A stretch of 64,000 nt of DNA from Paramecium pentaurelia (GCA_905183005.1 CAJJDO010000008.1:560927-624926), one strand, 5' to 3'. Positions 10,358 to 23,610 are shown, counted from the stretch's first letter. Notes: a model not told the origin generated them from the sequence alone. A program made the numbers and translations.

Positions 10358-12932
10358 TCAAAATGATTTATCCCAATTTGGATCTTTTGCTAATTCTTTT
10401 CTATATTTTATCTTCTGTTATTGCTATTCTGCCTTAATCTCTTATACAACTAATTTTCCTTATTAGAATTTTTTATCAATCTCAAAAACGCCAATCAATC
10501 TCTCTTTAGGAGGAATGTACTAAAAGTGTGACATATATATACATACAGGTGGTTGTAATTAATGACTGAATAATTTATCCCAATCAAAATCATCAAACCA
10601 AGCATGAGCTTTTAAACCAGCATATGAAGTTCCTAATCTTGCTTCAGGTTATTTAGACAATAATTATTCAATATATCTTTTAGCTGATCGATCTCTAAAG
10701 AAATGAGGAAACTTTAATTAACTATTCATGATTTCTTCATATATTTCATATGGGTCCTACTCTATAAATATATAGATTACCTCAATATCCTCAGCATATG
10801 GCACTCCTCCACATAGAAATTCATAACAGCATATTCCAACACTCCACAAATCAACATGATAAGAGTAACCCTTACCAAGAATGATCTCAGGGGCCATGTA
10901 ATGTGGAGTGCCAATAATAGTATATGTTCTTTATCCTTTAGCTTTACTAATTTATTTAGCTGTTCCCAGATCTATTAAAATCATAATACCATCAGAATTA
11001 ACCATAATATTTTCAGGTTTCAAATCTCTATAGACAATTCCATTAGAGTGGAGATATTCTAAACATAAAATCATAGTTCCAACATAAAATTAGGTTTATT
11101 CTTTATTCAATAATCCAATCTCTCTAATTACATCAAATAATTCCATTCCTCTAATATATTAGACAAGAAAATAAACAGATATTTCATCTTTGAATGTTCT
11201 TACAAATTACATTACAAAAGGGAAATTACATAATTCTAAAACCATTTTCTCTTGTAAAACATGTCTTTCTAAACTTTATTCAACAATTGAAGCTTTAGAT
11301 ACACTTTTTAATGCATAACAACTATCTATATCTTTATGTTTAACTAGATAAACCCATCCAAATTAACCAGATCCTAATTTCTTAATAAAAACAAGATCCT
11401 CAACACGAATATGAGAAGCATCTGCTCTATTCGCAATGTTTTTAATTTTTACTTCATGTGATTCAAATTTCTTTTATATTGCTGTTTCAAAATCTCCTCC
11501 AAGTATTTTAAACATTTAAGTAAATGAAATAGATGCTAAAACACCATCAGTAACCATTAAATAATCACTTGATAACTAATCATTTTTCTTATTTTATGAT
11601 AGATATTAATCACCAAAACAATTTCCCTTACCTATTTTGTCATCATCACTTTATAAAGTTCCTTCAAGTACTATTACTAATTATTCACATTTAGTATCTT
11701 TTTAAAATATTACTTATCCTTTTTTATAATTTTATATCTTAGCTTTCAATGTAATCTTTTCTTATTATAATTTTGTTAATTAATTTAAAATATTACTTTT
11801 TTCAAGACTCCATCTCATAATATTATTAAAAATAATCAACTAAACTTTATCTCCTAATATTTTAGTTAAATTATCTCTTCCCAATGCTAAACACTTAACT
11901 TCAGATTCAGCTCTAACTGATGCTCCTCTTGTGCTTTTCTCATATAAGGCTTATTCACCAAAACTATCTTTAGGTCCCATTGTATTTATTTATTTTTTTC
12001 CTTTGAAAACTCCAACTGTGCCTGACTTAATTACATAATATGAATCTGCTTAATCTCCTTCATTTACAATGGTTTCTCCTGGTTCAAATTTTGTTGTAAT
12101 TAATGCATGAGCAATTGAATCTCTTTATTCAGGTGTCATAAAAGAGAAGAATGTAACTTCATTTATAAACTTTCTATTCTCATCATACTCTTTAATCATC
12201 ATATCTTCAACTGCCTTTCTAAAGGTTCCTCTATCTAGCATCCAAAAATTACAGTCAGCTAAACATATAAGAAATATAAATACTTATTGTTTTGATTGAA
12301 GCACTTCTTGTTGCATTGTACAATAAGGCAATCTCTCCAAAATATTCTCCTTCTGAAATCACTTTAACTTATTTTTGGTTGATTATAACTTCAGCTTGTC
12401 CTTTCTATACAATAAAGTAAGAAGTAGCCTAAAATTCATTTGCTTATATACTTAATCTCCTTATTAAAAGATGAACTAATCTCTTTTCTATGTACAAAAC
12501 ACTAAGTTTTTAATAAGATAATCAATGGCTTATTGAGTCAAATTAAAAAATACAAAATGACTCTTGAAACTCTTCTCTATCATTTATCTATCACTCTCTA
12601 TATAATTAATATGAATATATTACTTTGTATTGTCTTATCTAACTTAATAATATTTTCCACTATTTGAACATTTTGTTCATCCCCACCTTTAAACTTTTTT
12701 TAAGCTTTTTTTCCTTGTCTATGATAATCACCTTGAATATCATTTTTTTAGTCCTCTCCATCAGACATCTCTGATTATTATACTCCTTAAGTACTATATT
12801 AAGGTTGTATAAGAAACTATAACTTCAATAACGAATAATTACTTTTGGTATTTTCTTACCCATTAAATCATCGATATCTTTTCTACTATCTGTATCGACG
12901 GTTTCATTATTAGCAGAAGTTCCACAGCCCAT
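10358..12932 (-). CDS. cGMP-dependent protein kinase (PKG)
   Basis: About 800 residues. The N-terminus MGCGTSANNE fits N-myristoylation at Gly2, with Cys3 as a possible palmitoylation site. Two or more cyclic-nucleotide-binding domains follow; one shows FEPGETIVNEGDQADSYYVI, a block ending FGEQALYEKSTRGASVRA (PBC arginine). The AGC kinase domain has KLGSGQFGWVYLVKHK, AIK-equivalent YALK, catalytic loop VYRDLKPEN, GTPHYMAPE and the terminal extension ending DPNWDKSF. A 24-nt intron (GTAATCTATATATTTATAGAGTAG) sits between YAEDIE and DPYEIYEE. The magnesium motif reads DLG (ILIDLGTAK) instead of DFG. In ciliates PKG responds to cGMP and affects ciliary beating and secretion; that role is inference here. 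Confidence 0.9.
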
Positions 12933-13220
12933 ATATTTAATTATTAATTAATAAAATTTATAAATTGGAAAATACTCTTTGAAATTAGACCAAATATCCT
13001 AGTTTTTTTATAAAATAATAATGAGTTATGTGTTCGATTAAAAAGAATCAAGTATGATTGTATGAATTTAATAATAACATTCTTATAATTTAATATATAT
13101 TTTAAGTGGATATTTGAATGAGTTATATTAAGTATAAAAAATTAATAAGTAAATTTTAATTAATAAAATTAATATATTTATTATATGATACAAATGTAAT
13201 TTAATAAATAAAGAATAGAA

Positions 13221-14566
13221 TCAATTAATTATTGATGGTATTTATTACAAAAAATATCGAGTAGCTTTAGGTTTTAATTTTGAATTATGAAGTGGTATGA
13301 GATCTATCATTAATTTACTCTTTAGAACAGAGCAATATTAACGTTTGGGTTTGAATTCTATTTTTACTTTATTTAGTTGAAATTAATTTTATTTATAACT
13401 TTCTATTATTTTAGAAAACAACTCGTTTTTTTCTGTTTCTGATGAATAATATTATTAGGATTATTTATTTTATTATGTTTATTGTTGAGAATTCAAGAAC
13501 ATATTTTAACTTTTAAAATTTGTATCGCTCAAAGGAACATTCTGTGATATGCTTCTGAATTTTACTTTGATTGATGGCATTTTACCAAAATTGTTATTAT
13601 TATTAATAATATTATTTTTGAAGGGACTTATAGGAGTATTTTATTTAATTGATTTATTAGATGGTTACGAAGGTTTTGTTGGAGATGATTATGTTGATAA
13701 TTAATGACTTGGGATTAATTATTATAATTTTAGTTTTTATAATTTTTATTCAATCTTATTGTTATATATTTGTTGATCCAAATTGATTGACCAATTTAAT
13801 GATTATTTTATATGTTAATTTTACTAAAGTAACTAATTGAATATTCTATCCATATTTTAATCTCTATTTTAGAAATAAAGTATTTATTCATCTTAACTAC
13901 TATAATTATTATATATTATATACTTATCAGAATTGCTAATAACATCATATAATTTAGGAAATACTTTTGAATAGTAATTATTCAACTTTTTATTATTTTT
14001 AATATTAACTTGCCAATCATTTTAAATATTTTTCTTATTTGTAACTTAAACTGAATAGAATTGATTCTGAAGTTTATCTTCATCATTGTTGTTATCTTGA
14101 CTGTGTATCTTAATATTGATAAATAATTACTCTTTTAACTTCAATCTTTTGGTTCTTATTTATTAATATTTCAATCTAAAGTCTACACTCTCCATATATT
14201 GCTTAAATTAACTAACAGATAAGATTATTTTTGCCTTCAAAAGTGGAAGTCAAACAATTATATATTGTTGGTTAAAATTTAGATTCTTAACATCTCACAA
14301 TTTATCTTTTTGCCACCATTAATTAAAAAGCTTCTGAAATTCTTGCTATAAATCTGTTTACCAATCTATATAATATAATACCAAGTTTACTTTAATTCTT
14401 ATTCATTGATTGTTTAATAATGATAAAATTAATCCATTAACTTAGCTTATTGCAATGTATAATATTGATAAAGGTCATTTAATTCATTTTATGATTTTTG
14501 TTAAAAGAAAGCTATCCCACATAATTCTTTAAATAAAAAGTTTAGAGTTTCTTAATTAATTTCCAT
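13221..14566 (-). CDS. Unrecognised protein with folded N-terminus and long Q/N/S-rich tail
   Basis: About 425 residues after removing a 25-nt intron (GTAAACTTGG...TATATAG) and a 22-nt intron (GTAATTATTTATCAATATTAAG). The first 150 residues look folded: helix LVNRFIARISEAFQLMVAK, then a YNCLTSTF segment and a strand pair ECRLQIEILINKNQKIEVKR. The remainder is disordered, Gln/Asn-rich, with PSSPTKPSQPSNKS and a basic end. The helix-strand order loosely recalls the HORMA half of Atg13, but the similarity is by eye and too weak for a call. It could equally be a ciliate-specific protein. Start at 14566 chosen as the first ATG of the frame. Confidence 0.55.
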
Positions 14567-14994
14567 TTAGTAAATAATAAATAATATATAATCTTTAATA
14601 TTATAATTCCCATAACTTATTGTTTAAACCTTTTGTTGATCTTTAAGAGAAAGTAAATGCTATTCTGAAGTCTAATTAATATATTATAATGAATTTCTAT
14701 TTTTAATTATATGATAATCAAAAAAATATTTAAGATGTATTATATAAGAGGTAAAATAAATAAGAGTAGATTCTCCTTTAAATAAAAATTATATTTATTT
14801 TTAATCTTAAAATATATATATGTAACATTACAAACATAAAAATAATATATATGCAAGTATTTTGTAAGATATAATTTTTAATGATATTTTTAATTACTTA
14901 TATTCTTCAAATTAAAAAATTTTGCTTTAATTAATAAGATATTCAAAAAATTCATTTATATATATTTGATTACAAAGATTTCATATTTAAATCA
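14567..14994. other. Intergenic AT-rich spacer
   Basis: About 430 bp between two minus-strand genes. I see only A/T-rich sequence with short poly(A/T) runs, no frame that reads as protein, and no RNA gene. Confidence 0.5.
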
Positions 14995-16265
14995 TCAATC
15001 GAATATGTCTTTTTTTATAAAATTTGTTAATTAAGTTATTTTATCATAATTTTTAGAAATTTCAACTTGTATGGGATGGTTATTAGAATGACCTTTGCAA
15101 TATAAATTAGCATATGAATTAATTTTTTCTATATTAATAGTATAATTAATAGACTTTGATATTATATTTTCCATTTATTTATAAGGTATTTCTTTATTTT
15201 AATGTTTATCAAACCATATAACAAATTCATTTAGATCATCCATTTAAAATATTTAATTTTTATTAATTTGAAGAAATGAACATATAATCGCTGACATTTA
15301 AAATATATTAGTTGCTATAATGAAATCCCAAAGTCTGCAAACATTATTAATATGAAAATTATATAAAAAAAGGGTCATTATTATTTTAGTTAACCAAAAT
15401 GCATTTTAAACTTATAATTTAAAATAGATATGATTATAAAGATCAGGTAATTTAAATTTAATTTCTTATTAGCAAATAAATTCAAGTAATTTTAATAATG
15501 GTATCTCTTCTAAATAAAGATAATAAACTAAAAATTTTGGATTAATCATCATTTGAGCCAAAAATTAAAGACTTTAGGTTATATTTTTATTATTTATAAT
15601 TAAAGTAAAACTAGCAAGAAAATTCATGCCTTAACAATATCCAAGTTTTGGAAATAATTTTGATAGTTTTATTAATACAATTTCAAGATCTTTTTTACCT
15701 TAACCAGTTTCAAAATATTTAATATCTTTAGTTGAAACTGTTCTATGTGTGTCTTTTTTAATAGCAGAAGTTTATTTTTAATCTTCCTCAATAAAAGATA
15801 GATGATCAGATTGAATATAATAATTAGGAATGTTGACCATTAATTACCAACATGACCATCTAATTCTTTATTTTGGAGGCCCTTTAATAAGTTTAGATCT
15901 AAACATATTAATGATTATTACATAAATTCATATTTCTTTAAAACATAGAAATTAATTATTATAATATATAAAATTGAATTACAATAAGGATAGCTTTTTT
16001 TATATTCATAAAGATCTTATTATTCAATAATTGAAATCTTAGGATCATTAATTTAGTTTTCATCGTCAATATGAGAAAAAAAATTTGTAGTCGTATTATA
16101 TTTATGATCAAATTAAGTTATTAATACAGATTCATGTAAACACTCAAGCCATTCATTTAGTAATGAAATTTATTATTATTCTTAAGAATGAATTACAATT
16201 AAAGATTATTTTCCTGTTTAATCATCATTGAACTTTGTAAATTATTTAACTTGATTCACTTTCAT
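14995..16265 (-). CDS. TBC-domain Rab GTPase-activating protein
   Basis: About 415 residues after a 23-nt intron (GTAATAATCATTAATATGTTTAG). The TBC domain starts at ISKLIKGPPKQRIRWSCWQL. The arginine finger is in IKKDTHRTVS (IxxDxxR), and the glutamine finger in LGYCQGMNFLASF (YCQG); both catalytic residues are present. The domain closes with AFWLTKIIMTLFLYNF and CRLWDFIIATN (the RxWDxxxxxG-like helix). TBC proteins switch off Rab GTPases on membranes by supplying Arg and Gln to the active site; which Rab is unknown. The N-terminal 130 residues are not recognisable. The C-terminus ends in a polar region after the domain. Confidence 0.88.
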
Positions 16266-16499
16266 CTTTTTATTTTAATTCTAAGCTTATAATTATATAT
16301 CATTTATATCTGCTTGACATAAAGTCTAATTTCCCATTTTTATTATAATAATTTTTACATAATTTATTATTTCTCAAACTAACTTTTAAAGAACAATATA
16401 CTTTTATTTAATTATAAATTATTATATATTAAAATAAATAAGATTCATTTTAAACGATTTTCATCTTAAGTAACACTAATATATTATACAATATTTAAT

Positions 16500-19242
16500 T
16501 CATTTTATTTATTCTAATAAATTAGTGATAAAATTTCCCAATGTTTTATTTAGTTTTTATTATTTTTTTTTACCTAAAATTACATAGTTGCAATAAAATT
16601 CTTTTTTTTGTTCAAGTAAATTTAAAGTCAATTTAAAAAAATCAAATATTTTATCAATATGAACACAAGAACTAGTTAAAAGTTTTCTATTCAAAGGATT
16701 AAAAATAGTTATTGGTAATTATGGTAAACAATAATCTTATAAATTAAAAAAGTAACTTAAATAAATATTTAATAATTATACCTAGAAAATTGATTTTTTA
16801 TATCAGCTAAAAGTCCAATTCCAGTTGTTTAGGAATTAAATTCATAAATAAAATATTTCATCAATTCAATAAATTATTCTCCTATTTAATTTTAGGATAC
16901 TCTATTCTCTCTTAGATAAGAATAAACCATAATAATTAAAGAATAAGAAGAGAGACCACCTATATAATAAATATATTTAATATACCAGTATATGATTCTG
17001 ATAATCCAAGCTTTTTTATCATGCTCTTTAAAATCAAAACTAATTATTAAATAGTTGGATATTCTTTCATCCATTGTTTTACTAAATTTGTAGTCATAAA
17101 ACCAGAATGTGGAGAATCATATGTACTTCCACTAAAATTGAATGAGATATCAACTTTTATGCAACCTTTTATCTTTTATTTAAGTTTTTTCCACTTATGA
17201 ATGTCTGTTTCCATTAAATTTTTTCCTTCAAATTCTGTTTAAGATATTTAAGGATCTATTTCAAGTTTAATTACTGGAACAACTGAATTAAAAATGGGAC
17301 TATAATTAGTTAATATATTATACTTTGATTTTATAACCCATTTTCTTTTTGAGAATTCAAAAAATAAGCTATCAAAAAGTGCCTTATTAACATTTCTATT
17401 TATAGATTAGAATCCACTAATTCCAATATCAATATCTGAATCAATTAAGGCTAATCCAGTAGCACAAGATCCAAATAATCTTAATAGTAATTATATTCTT
17501 ACTATATCATATCATCAGGTATTCCATAAAACACTTTCTAGATTAATAATTTAATTCTATCAAAAGTCAAAAGTCTAAAAGGTAACATTTCATCATAATC
17601 ATTTATAATTTTATCAGTGAATTCTATAATATCATTACTAATCTATTAAATTAATTTATATTATCCTCTTTATTAAATATTTTCAATTTATTCTTTTAAA
17701 TAACCATCTTATTTTTAATCAGAATATAAAACAGATTCATTTTCCTATTACTCAAATTAAGATGCTGTTTTTTTTGTTTTCAATCTTTGTTTTTTCTCTT
17801 CCTCTGATGTTGAAGCTGTTCTATTTGAACATAGACTTTTAATAGTTTAAGCTTAAGTTTCTACAGAGAATCTAGTAATTTCAGATTCTGGAGATTAAAA
17901 TTACATTTATTCATCTCTACTGTCTGGAATAGATCTCCAAACAGTTTTCTATTTTTTCTTATTCTTTTTCTTCTCTCTTATTACATCTTCTTTATATACA
18001 TAATCATCCATTAAAGATTGGTATACAGTTTGTAAAATATTTTAAGTTAGTGATTGAGTAAATTCAACAAAATCGTCATCAGTAGCATTTTATGAATTTT
18101 CTACAAATGCTTAAGATATATTTGTTTATTAAAAATCAATAATACTTTAATTTTCTAAAATTTTCTTTTATCTTTAGTTCTTATATTACTTTTGATTCTA
18201 AGATTAATAATAACATTGAGAATTCATTTCACTTAAATATAGATCATTATTAATACTTTTAATCATCACTAGTTTCCTGAGCTGAAGGTGTATTTGGTGG
18301 AGTCACATAAGAATAGGCAAAATTATTTTATGAATATGATCTTTAAAATCTAAGTATATTTGAGTCTTATAAATTCTTTCTTGAGAGACGTTGATTTAAT
18401 TCAATAGGATCAAGAGACTTCTTATATTCAGTTTTTTCTGACTTTTTTTTTTTAGGCTTTTTCTTATCTTTTTTCTTTTTAATTTATTTTTCACAACTAA
18501 ATAATTCATTCTCTAAATGTTCTTAAAATAATTAAACCACAATTTAATAAAATTTCTTTAGGAAATATGTTTTTTAATCTAATAAATCTGACATCTAAGA
18601 AATTAACATAGATTTTATAATTTTAGGATCATAGTGACATTTTTATAAAAAATTTAGTGACAATTCAATTTATGGTTTTATTAATTTAATAGTTGTACCT
18701 GAAAATATATTATTATAAAAAATATTTTCTAAGTTTTATGGATGTTCTTTAATATCTGCTTATATTTATTCAAAATAACAGTATAACTAATAAAATTGAT
18801 CAAGTCTTTACTTTCTCTTTATTATTAGCTAAATTTTTTTCAAAATATTCTTATATATCTTTTATGTTATTTTTATTCATTATCTAATTTTAGAAACGAT
18901 ATTTTTTCTTTTTGTCTCTTTAGGTATTGTAATAAAAATTAATATTTTTTTCGAATTCCTTTATTATCCAGGCTGAACAACTATGAAAACTATTTTAATG
19001 AAACCAAACTGGATCTTCTGCTTTCTCTAAATTTGTTTTTGCAGAAGTACTGAGAAAATATTTATCAGAAAGTTCATCTAATAATTCAAGAAAGCTATTT
19101 AAATTTTCTAAATAAGGTTCATTTACTATAATTGTATCAAGAAAACTTTCATCATCAAAAATTATCAACTTATCATACAATTCCTATACTCTTTAATAAT
19201 AAAATGTACATCTGTTTTTTTGTGAAGGATTCGTGTCTTCAT
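16500..19242 (-). CDS. Non-canonical poly(A)/nucleotidyltransferase (TRF4/cid1 type)
   Basis: About 870 residues with several introns (for example 26 nt GTACATTTTATT...GTATAG near the start, 25 nt GTAAAGACTTGATC...TTAG). A long N-terminal part is Gln/Asn/Lys-rich. The catalytic core is near 17400-17520: LFGSCATGLALIDSDIDIG, the G-S...DxD signature of the DNA polymerase beta fold. The third catalytic Asp lies in GCIKVDISFN. The central domain has LVLILKSMIKKLGLSESYTG then GLSSYSLIIMV, typical of TRF4/PAPD and cid1 enzymes. Such enzymes add A or U tails to RNAs in nucleus or cytoplasm. All three acidic residues are present, so it should be active. The start at 19242 is 13 bp from the end of the next minus-strand gene. 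Confidence 0.85.
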
Positions 19243-19255
19243 TATAAACTAATCA

Positions 19256-19618
19256 TCAATTTTACACTCTAATTTAATTGTAGTTCTAATAATATTTAAT
19301 TAATATTAACTATTGAAGAAGTGCATAGTTCGAAGGTTGAAATTGCTTATCATGTATATACATTTTAATTATTGGGAATGTTTTTATTTATCCTTTTATC
19401 TGAAATAGTTTATACAATTCAGAATATTCTAATGAGAACAACCTATAAATATATTAAAACCAAATTTACCATTATACTACTTCTTGTTTATAAGTTGAAG
19501 CAGCTTGATTTTGTTCTTGAATATTCTCTGCATACATATTATAATATAATTGTGGTCGATATGGATATAAGCAATAATTATAGGACTGAAGAAAATTCAT
19601 TTAATTTATTTAATTCAT
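19256..19618 (-). CDS. Small unrecognised protein, Tyr/Gln-rich
   Basis: About 110 residues after removing a 27-nt intron (GTAAATTTGG...ATTTATAG). It begins MNQINQMNFLQSYNYCLYPY and contains YSELYKLFQIKGQIKTFPII. I recognise no family. The minus-strand frame has the composition of neighbouring genes and is interrupted only by a canonical tiny intron, so I prefer it over the plus-strand frame at 19372-19638, which avoids all stop codons but reads poorly. A further upstream exon is possible because a 21-nt intron-like stretch (GTAATCATATTC...TTTAG) precedes the ATG. Confidence 0.45.
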
Positions 19619-20347
19619 TGCCTAAATTAAGAATATGATTACTATTATCTCTTTGAATATATTTTAGTTTATATATTTAATAATATAATCAAGAATCTTA
19701 AAATGAGAGCATATATTATTTAATATAATATAAAGATTTATCAAAATATAATTACAATTAATATATTAATTATTTACGTAGCATAATTATGAAGTGATTT
19801 TTTGTTGAATATTGTAAAATTAAAAATAAAACTAATTACAGCTTTTTATGAATAAAATGAATTAATACCAGCATTATATTTTATTCTAGAAATATTCTAG
19901 AAGTATATTTCTTTATGTTAATTTCTATTATCATTTATTTTGAGAGCAACAAAATTAAAGTGTTGATTCTATGATTTACATTAATTCTACATACAATTAT
20001 ATTAAAATAAATTCAATCTATATATAGAATTTAAGTTAAATTAAAATAAAATTGAAATCATTGTTTAAATTTAATTGGATTATATTATCTTTATTAAATG
20101 AATTTCATTTTCTCCTTTAATTTAAAATTTTTTATAATAATTTTTGTTAATGAAAAAGAAATTAGTTATTTAAAAAATATATTTTTAATTTTTAAATATT
20201 GCAATCTATTAAGAAAGAATACTTAATTTTTAATATATTTAATAAAACTCTATATTTAAGATCATTTTAGAATAACTTTAAAAAGTTATTACTCTCCAAA
20301 TAGATTAAATCAGCATATTTATATGATATTGAATAATATAAAAATAA
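19619..20347. other. Long AT-rich intergenic region
   Basis: About 730 bp between two minus-strand genes, very A/T-rich with homopolymer runs. I find no convincing frame on either strand and no tRNA-like fold. It is one of the longest empty stretches of the window. Confidence 0.5.
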
Positions 20348-22693
20348 TCAAAGTTTTTTAATAGAATAAATTTCCATTCTTTTATTTTCATGTGCACTAT
20401 AAAGATATAACCCATCATACAATACTTTATTACATCCATATTGATTTGAAATGATTTCTTATATTTTTTTAGGTTGATTGTCCAATTACCAAATAGAAAT
20501 TTTACCTTCTTATTCGAAACCCATTAATCCAACAAATAAGTATTAAGAATTTGGATCAAAGAACAGAGAATGAATAGAATAATCATCTTATAAAGCTCTA
20601 ATTTCTTAAATTTTAGGATAAGACCATATTTTAATAGAATTATCTTTGGATCCACTTATTAAAATTGAATTGTTCTATTAATTTTAATTGCTTAATTATA
20701 AGCACAAAATCAAATTTTTATGACCTATTATATCCTATTATTTATTTTTAGTTCTAGTGTCTAATACAAGTATGTTTTTACCACATCCAACAATAATAAG
20801 GTTTTTATCTGTTACCATTGCACTAACTCTTCCATTAGTTTTGAATGAATGTTATAATTAACCATCGAAATCCCATAATTTAAGAGTTGTGTCATCTGAT
20901 CCAGATGCAATTAAATTTCCTACAAATTCTACACATCTTATTCTTTCTGAATGTCCTTAACAAACAAATGCAATCTTCCAAGAAGGTTAAGGTTTCCATA
21001 TTCTAATTGTTTTATCAACTGATCCACTAACTATTATCCTTTTTAATGAAAATGCAATGCATAAAATTTAATCTGTGTGATCTTTCAATTCCATTTTTAA
21101 TTATTTAGTTCTCCTTTCTAATAAATTCATAACTATACTTATCCCAAATTTTGATGCTTTAATCTTTTGAACATGTAATTATCTTATCATCATCCATAAA
21201 ACATAAATCCTTAACACTTTTATCATGAACTTTTAAAGTATCTTCTTTTTCAATTTTTAATGGATTTGGTAAATTTTAGGTTATTTTAATTTAAGGAGAA
21301 AGCAATGATCTAATGATATTGAAATATTATACTTAGAACTAATAAATGAAATATCTTATTAAGATTTATTTTCATTATATATTCCTGATATGGCAGATTA
21401 TGTTGACAATTTCATACCATTTTATAAATTATTTGTTTCCTATTCTCTAAAAAGTGTACTTTATTAAGGTGTTTAGAATTATTGAATATCTTGATTTTAG
21501 AATCTTTATCTAAAATCAAAATTTGAAGATTCATTTGCTTAGCTATTTTAAAATTAATAATAAATTTCACTTTATTATTGGTTTGAATTTGATTAGATTA
21601 ATTTTTCTTCTTTTATTGAAAATTATGCTTTATTATTAGAAGGAGACTTTTAATGAGTTTCATTATTTTCCTTTTGGGTTAAAGTCTTTTAGTTTGTATA
21701 ATAACCTATTATTTATTGTTATGGCAATTCTTATGGGTTAATTAATCTTTATTTTTAATTATATAAATCTTGTGAATCTGATTTCTCATATTTATTTATT
21801 AAAGGAACTTCAATAATTTATGATTATTAAGTATTTTTGAATGGTTCAACTTTTTTAGATAAATCGAATGAAGTATTCTAAGATTTTGATTTTTATCCTT
21901 CAATTCTACTTTGATTACTTAATGATTTATCAATATCAAATGGTTTAATAATTTTGAATGAATTTTAAGGAGATATTTATGAATCTTATTCAGTAAAATA
22001 ATTTTTTAATTTAGAATTATTAAATGAACCAACTGGCATTAAATCTCTTTATAGCAACTATTTTGAAAGTGGAGATTGATTTATTTATTTTTATGAAAAT
22101 ATTGGTTCTTTAGATTTATTTGATCTATTAGATAATAAAGGTGATAATTCTCTAACTTCACTAGATAGATTAGATTTATTATTAATTATTTATTATGATT
22201 AATGAGAAGGTTAATGATGATATTAAGCTTATATTAATTTTTTAGGTAGTTATGAAAATTAGAATTTCATTTCTTTTTCAATTTCAATTATTTGTTAAAA
22301 GAATTATTATAAATATTCTCTGTCTTTTAATTAATCTCTTTGTATTAATTCAATCATTTTAGATTCATATTATTGTGGACTCATTTATTCTTATTTCAAT
22401 TATTTTATTATTTCTTTTTTTCTTTTTTCATCTATATAATTTACATCTATTTATAAAGATGAAATTTTATCATGAAAGTATTATTTCATTTATTCTAATT
22501 TTTACAATATTTATGCTTAATACTCCATATTTAAATATTTTGTATAATCATTCAAATATGTTTCTAAATTTTATAAAACATGATTTTTATGAGTATCAAT
22601 ACATTTGTTACATAATGGTCCTTTTTTTGTACAATCTTATTGAATACAAACTTAAGTAAAGATAGTTTAATGCAGTTAGCAATAGTATTACAT
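20348..22693 (-). CDS. B-box-like zinc finger, coiled coil and WD40 repeat protein
   Basis: About 760 residues. The N-terminus from the ATG at 22693 gives a Cys/His array: CQLH, VCIQQDCTKKG, LCNKCIDTHKNH, which fits a B-box/TRAF-like zinc site. A long coiled coil follows (EYQAQILQKLEQMKQYF to IEIEKEMKFQFSQ), then a Ser/Gln-rich linker of about 200 residues, then WD40 repeats filling the C-terminal 300 residues (several LISGSKDNSIK-type blades between 20400 and 21250). It stops at the TGA 20348. This architecture is a repeated ciliate-specific combination and is likely a scaffold; the partner is unknown. The ATG at 22384 is internal: the upstream frame is open and contains the zinc site. Confidence 0.75.
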
Positions 22694-22940
22694 AATTTCA
22701 CAAATTTACAACTTTTTAATAATAAGAAATTTTAACAAATATTAATATAGTTTCATATCTGTCTGAATATTGACTCCTATTACTACTTTACTTAAACTAA
22801 TTTGATGAATTAAAACACTTTTTCATCAAAAGTAGATTAGAACTATTATATATATAATTTAAATTATTCAATTTGATTAAACATATTTAATTGATATTAT
22901 TTATAACTATCCACTGATATCATCTTTTAATCAATAAATA

Positions 22941-23610
22941 ATGTTATCTGAAAGAAAAGTGAAATTAACTCTTCATTTGCCTAAATTAGAATCATGTGTT
23001 TAATTTGAATCAGATATATACACTACAACATCAAGATCAAGTAAAATATTATGCGTTATTATTAATAGGAATATTGTCAATCACCAAAGCTCATAAATCT
23101 GAAAAAAGAATATTACATAAACATACAGTTACTTAAATGAATACTTCTAATTAACTTCATTTATATACTCCAAAGTATGAGAGTGTATAAGCTAAAAGAC
23201 TCAAAAACATTCCTTATCAATTAAAATATTTCATTCCAAATCTCCCTAACAAAAACTTTAAATCTAGCCATCTAATGAATAAAAAACTATTAGAAACACC
23301 TTAAAATATAATATAGAACAAAGATAAATGGCAATTAAATAAATATAAAACTAGAATGAATAATGCTTTTAGTCTAAGTTAAAGTAAAAGAATGTAAAAT
23401 AAACATTTAAAAACAGAATAACAAGAAGAACAAAATGAAATTAGAAGACAGAACTAAAATTATATAGAAAATGAAAAAGTGAAAGTATTATAATATAATA
23501 TTGTTAGAGACTTAATAAATAAAGAATTGAAACACAAAAAATAATAGATCAATATACTTCTTAATTTAATTCAAGTATTAAACTTAATCATATTGAATGA
23601 AACCTTTTGA
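22941..23610 (+). CDS. Unrecognised basic, Gln/Lys/Asn-rich protein
   Basis: About 212 residues after removing a 28-nt intron (GTAAAATATTATGCG...TAATAG). It starts MLSERKVKLTLHLPKLESC. The middle contains YQLKYFIPNLPNKNFKS, and the C-terminal half is a charged helix (TEQQEEQNEIRRQN). No membrane segment or signal peptide. No family recognised. The last 20 residues become hydrophobic (INILLNLIQVLNLIIL), which may mean the true 3' end differs through one more tiny intron. Confidence 0.55.

Noticed and set aside
19372..19638. Plus-strand open frame of 88 codons without any stop in the standard code
   Set aside because: The minus strand gives a better-composed protein with one canonical 27-nt intron. 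The plus frame is hydrophobic in a way that mirrors it.
22375..22659. Plus-strand hydrophobic open frame of 94 codons
   Set aside because: The reverse strand encodes the coiled-coil part of the zinc-finger WD40 protein; A-rich coil codons read backward as Phe/Ile/Leu.
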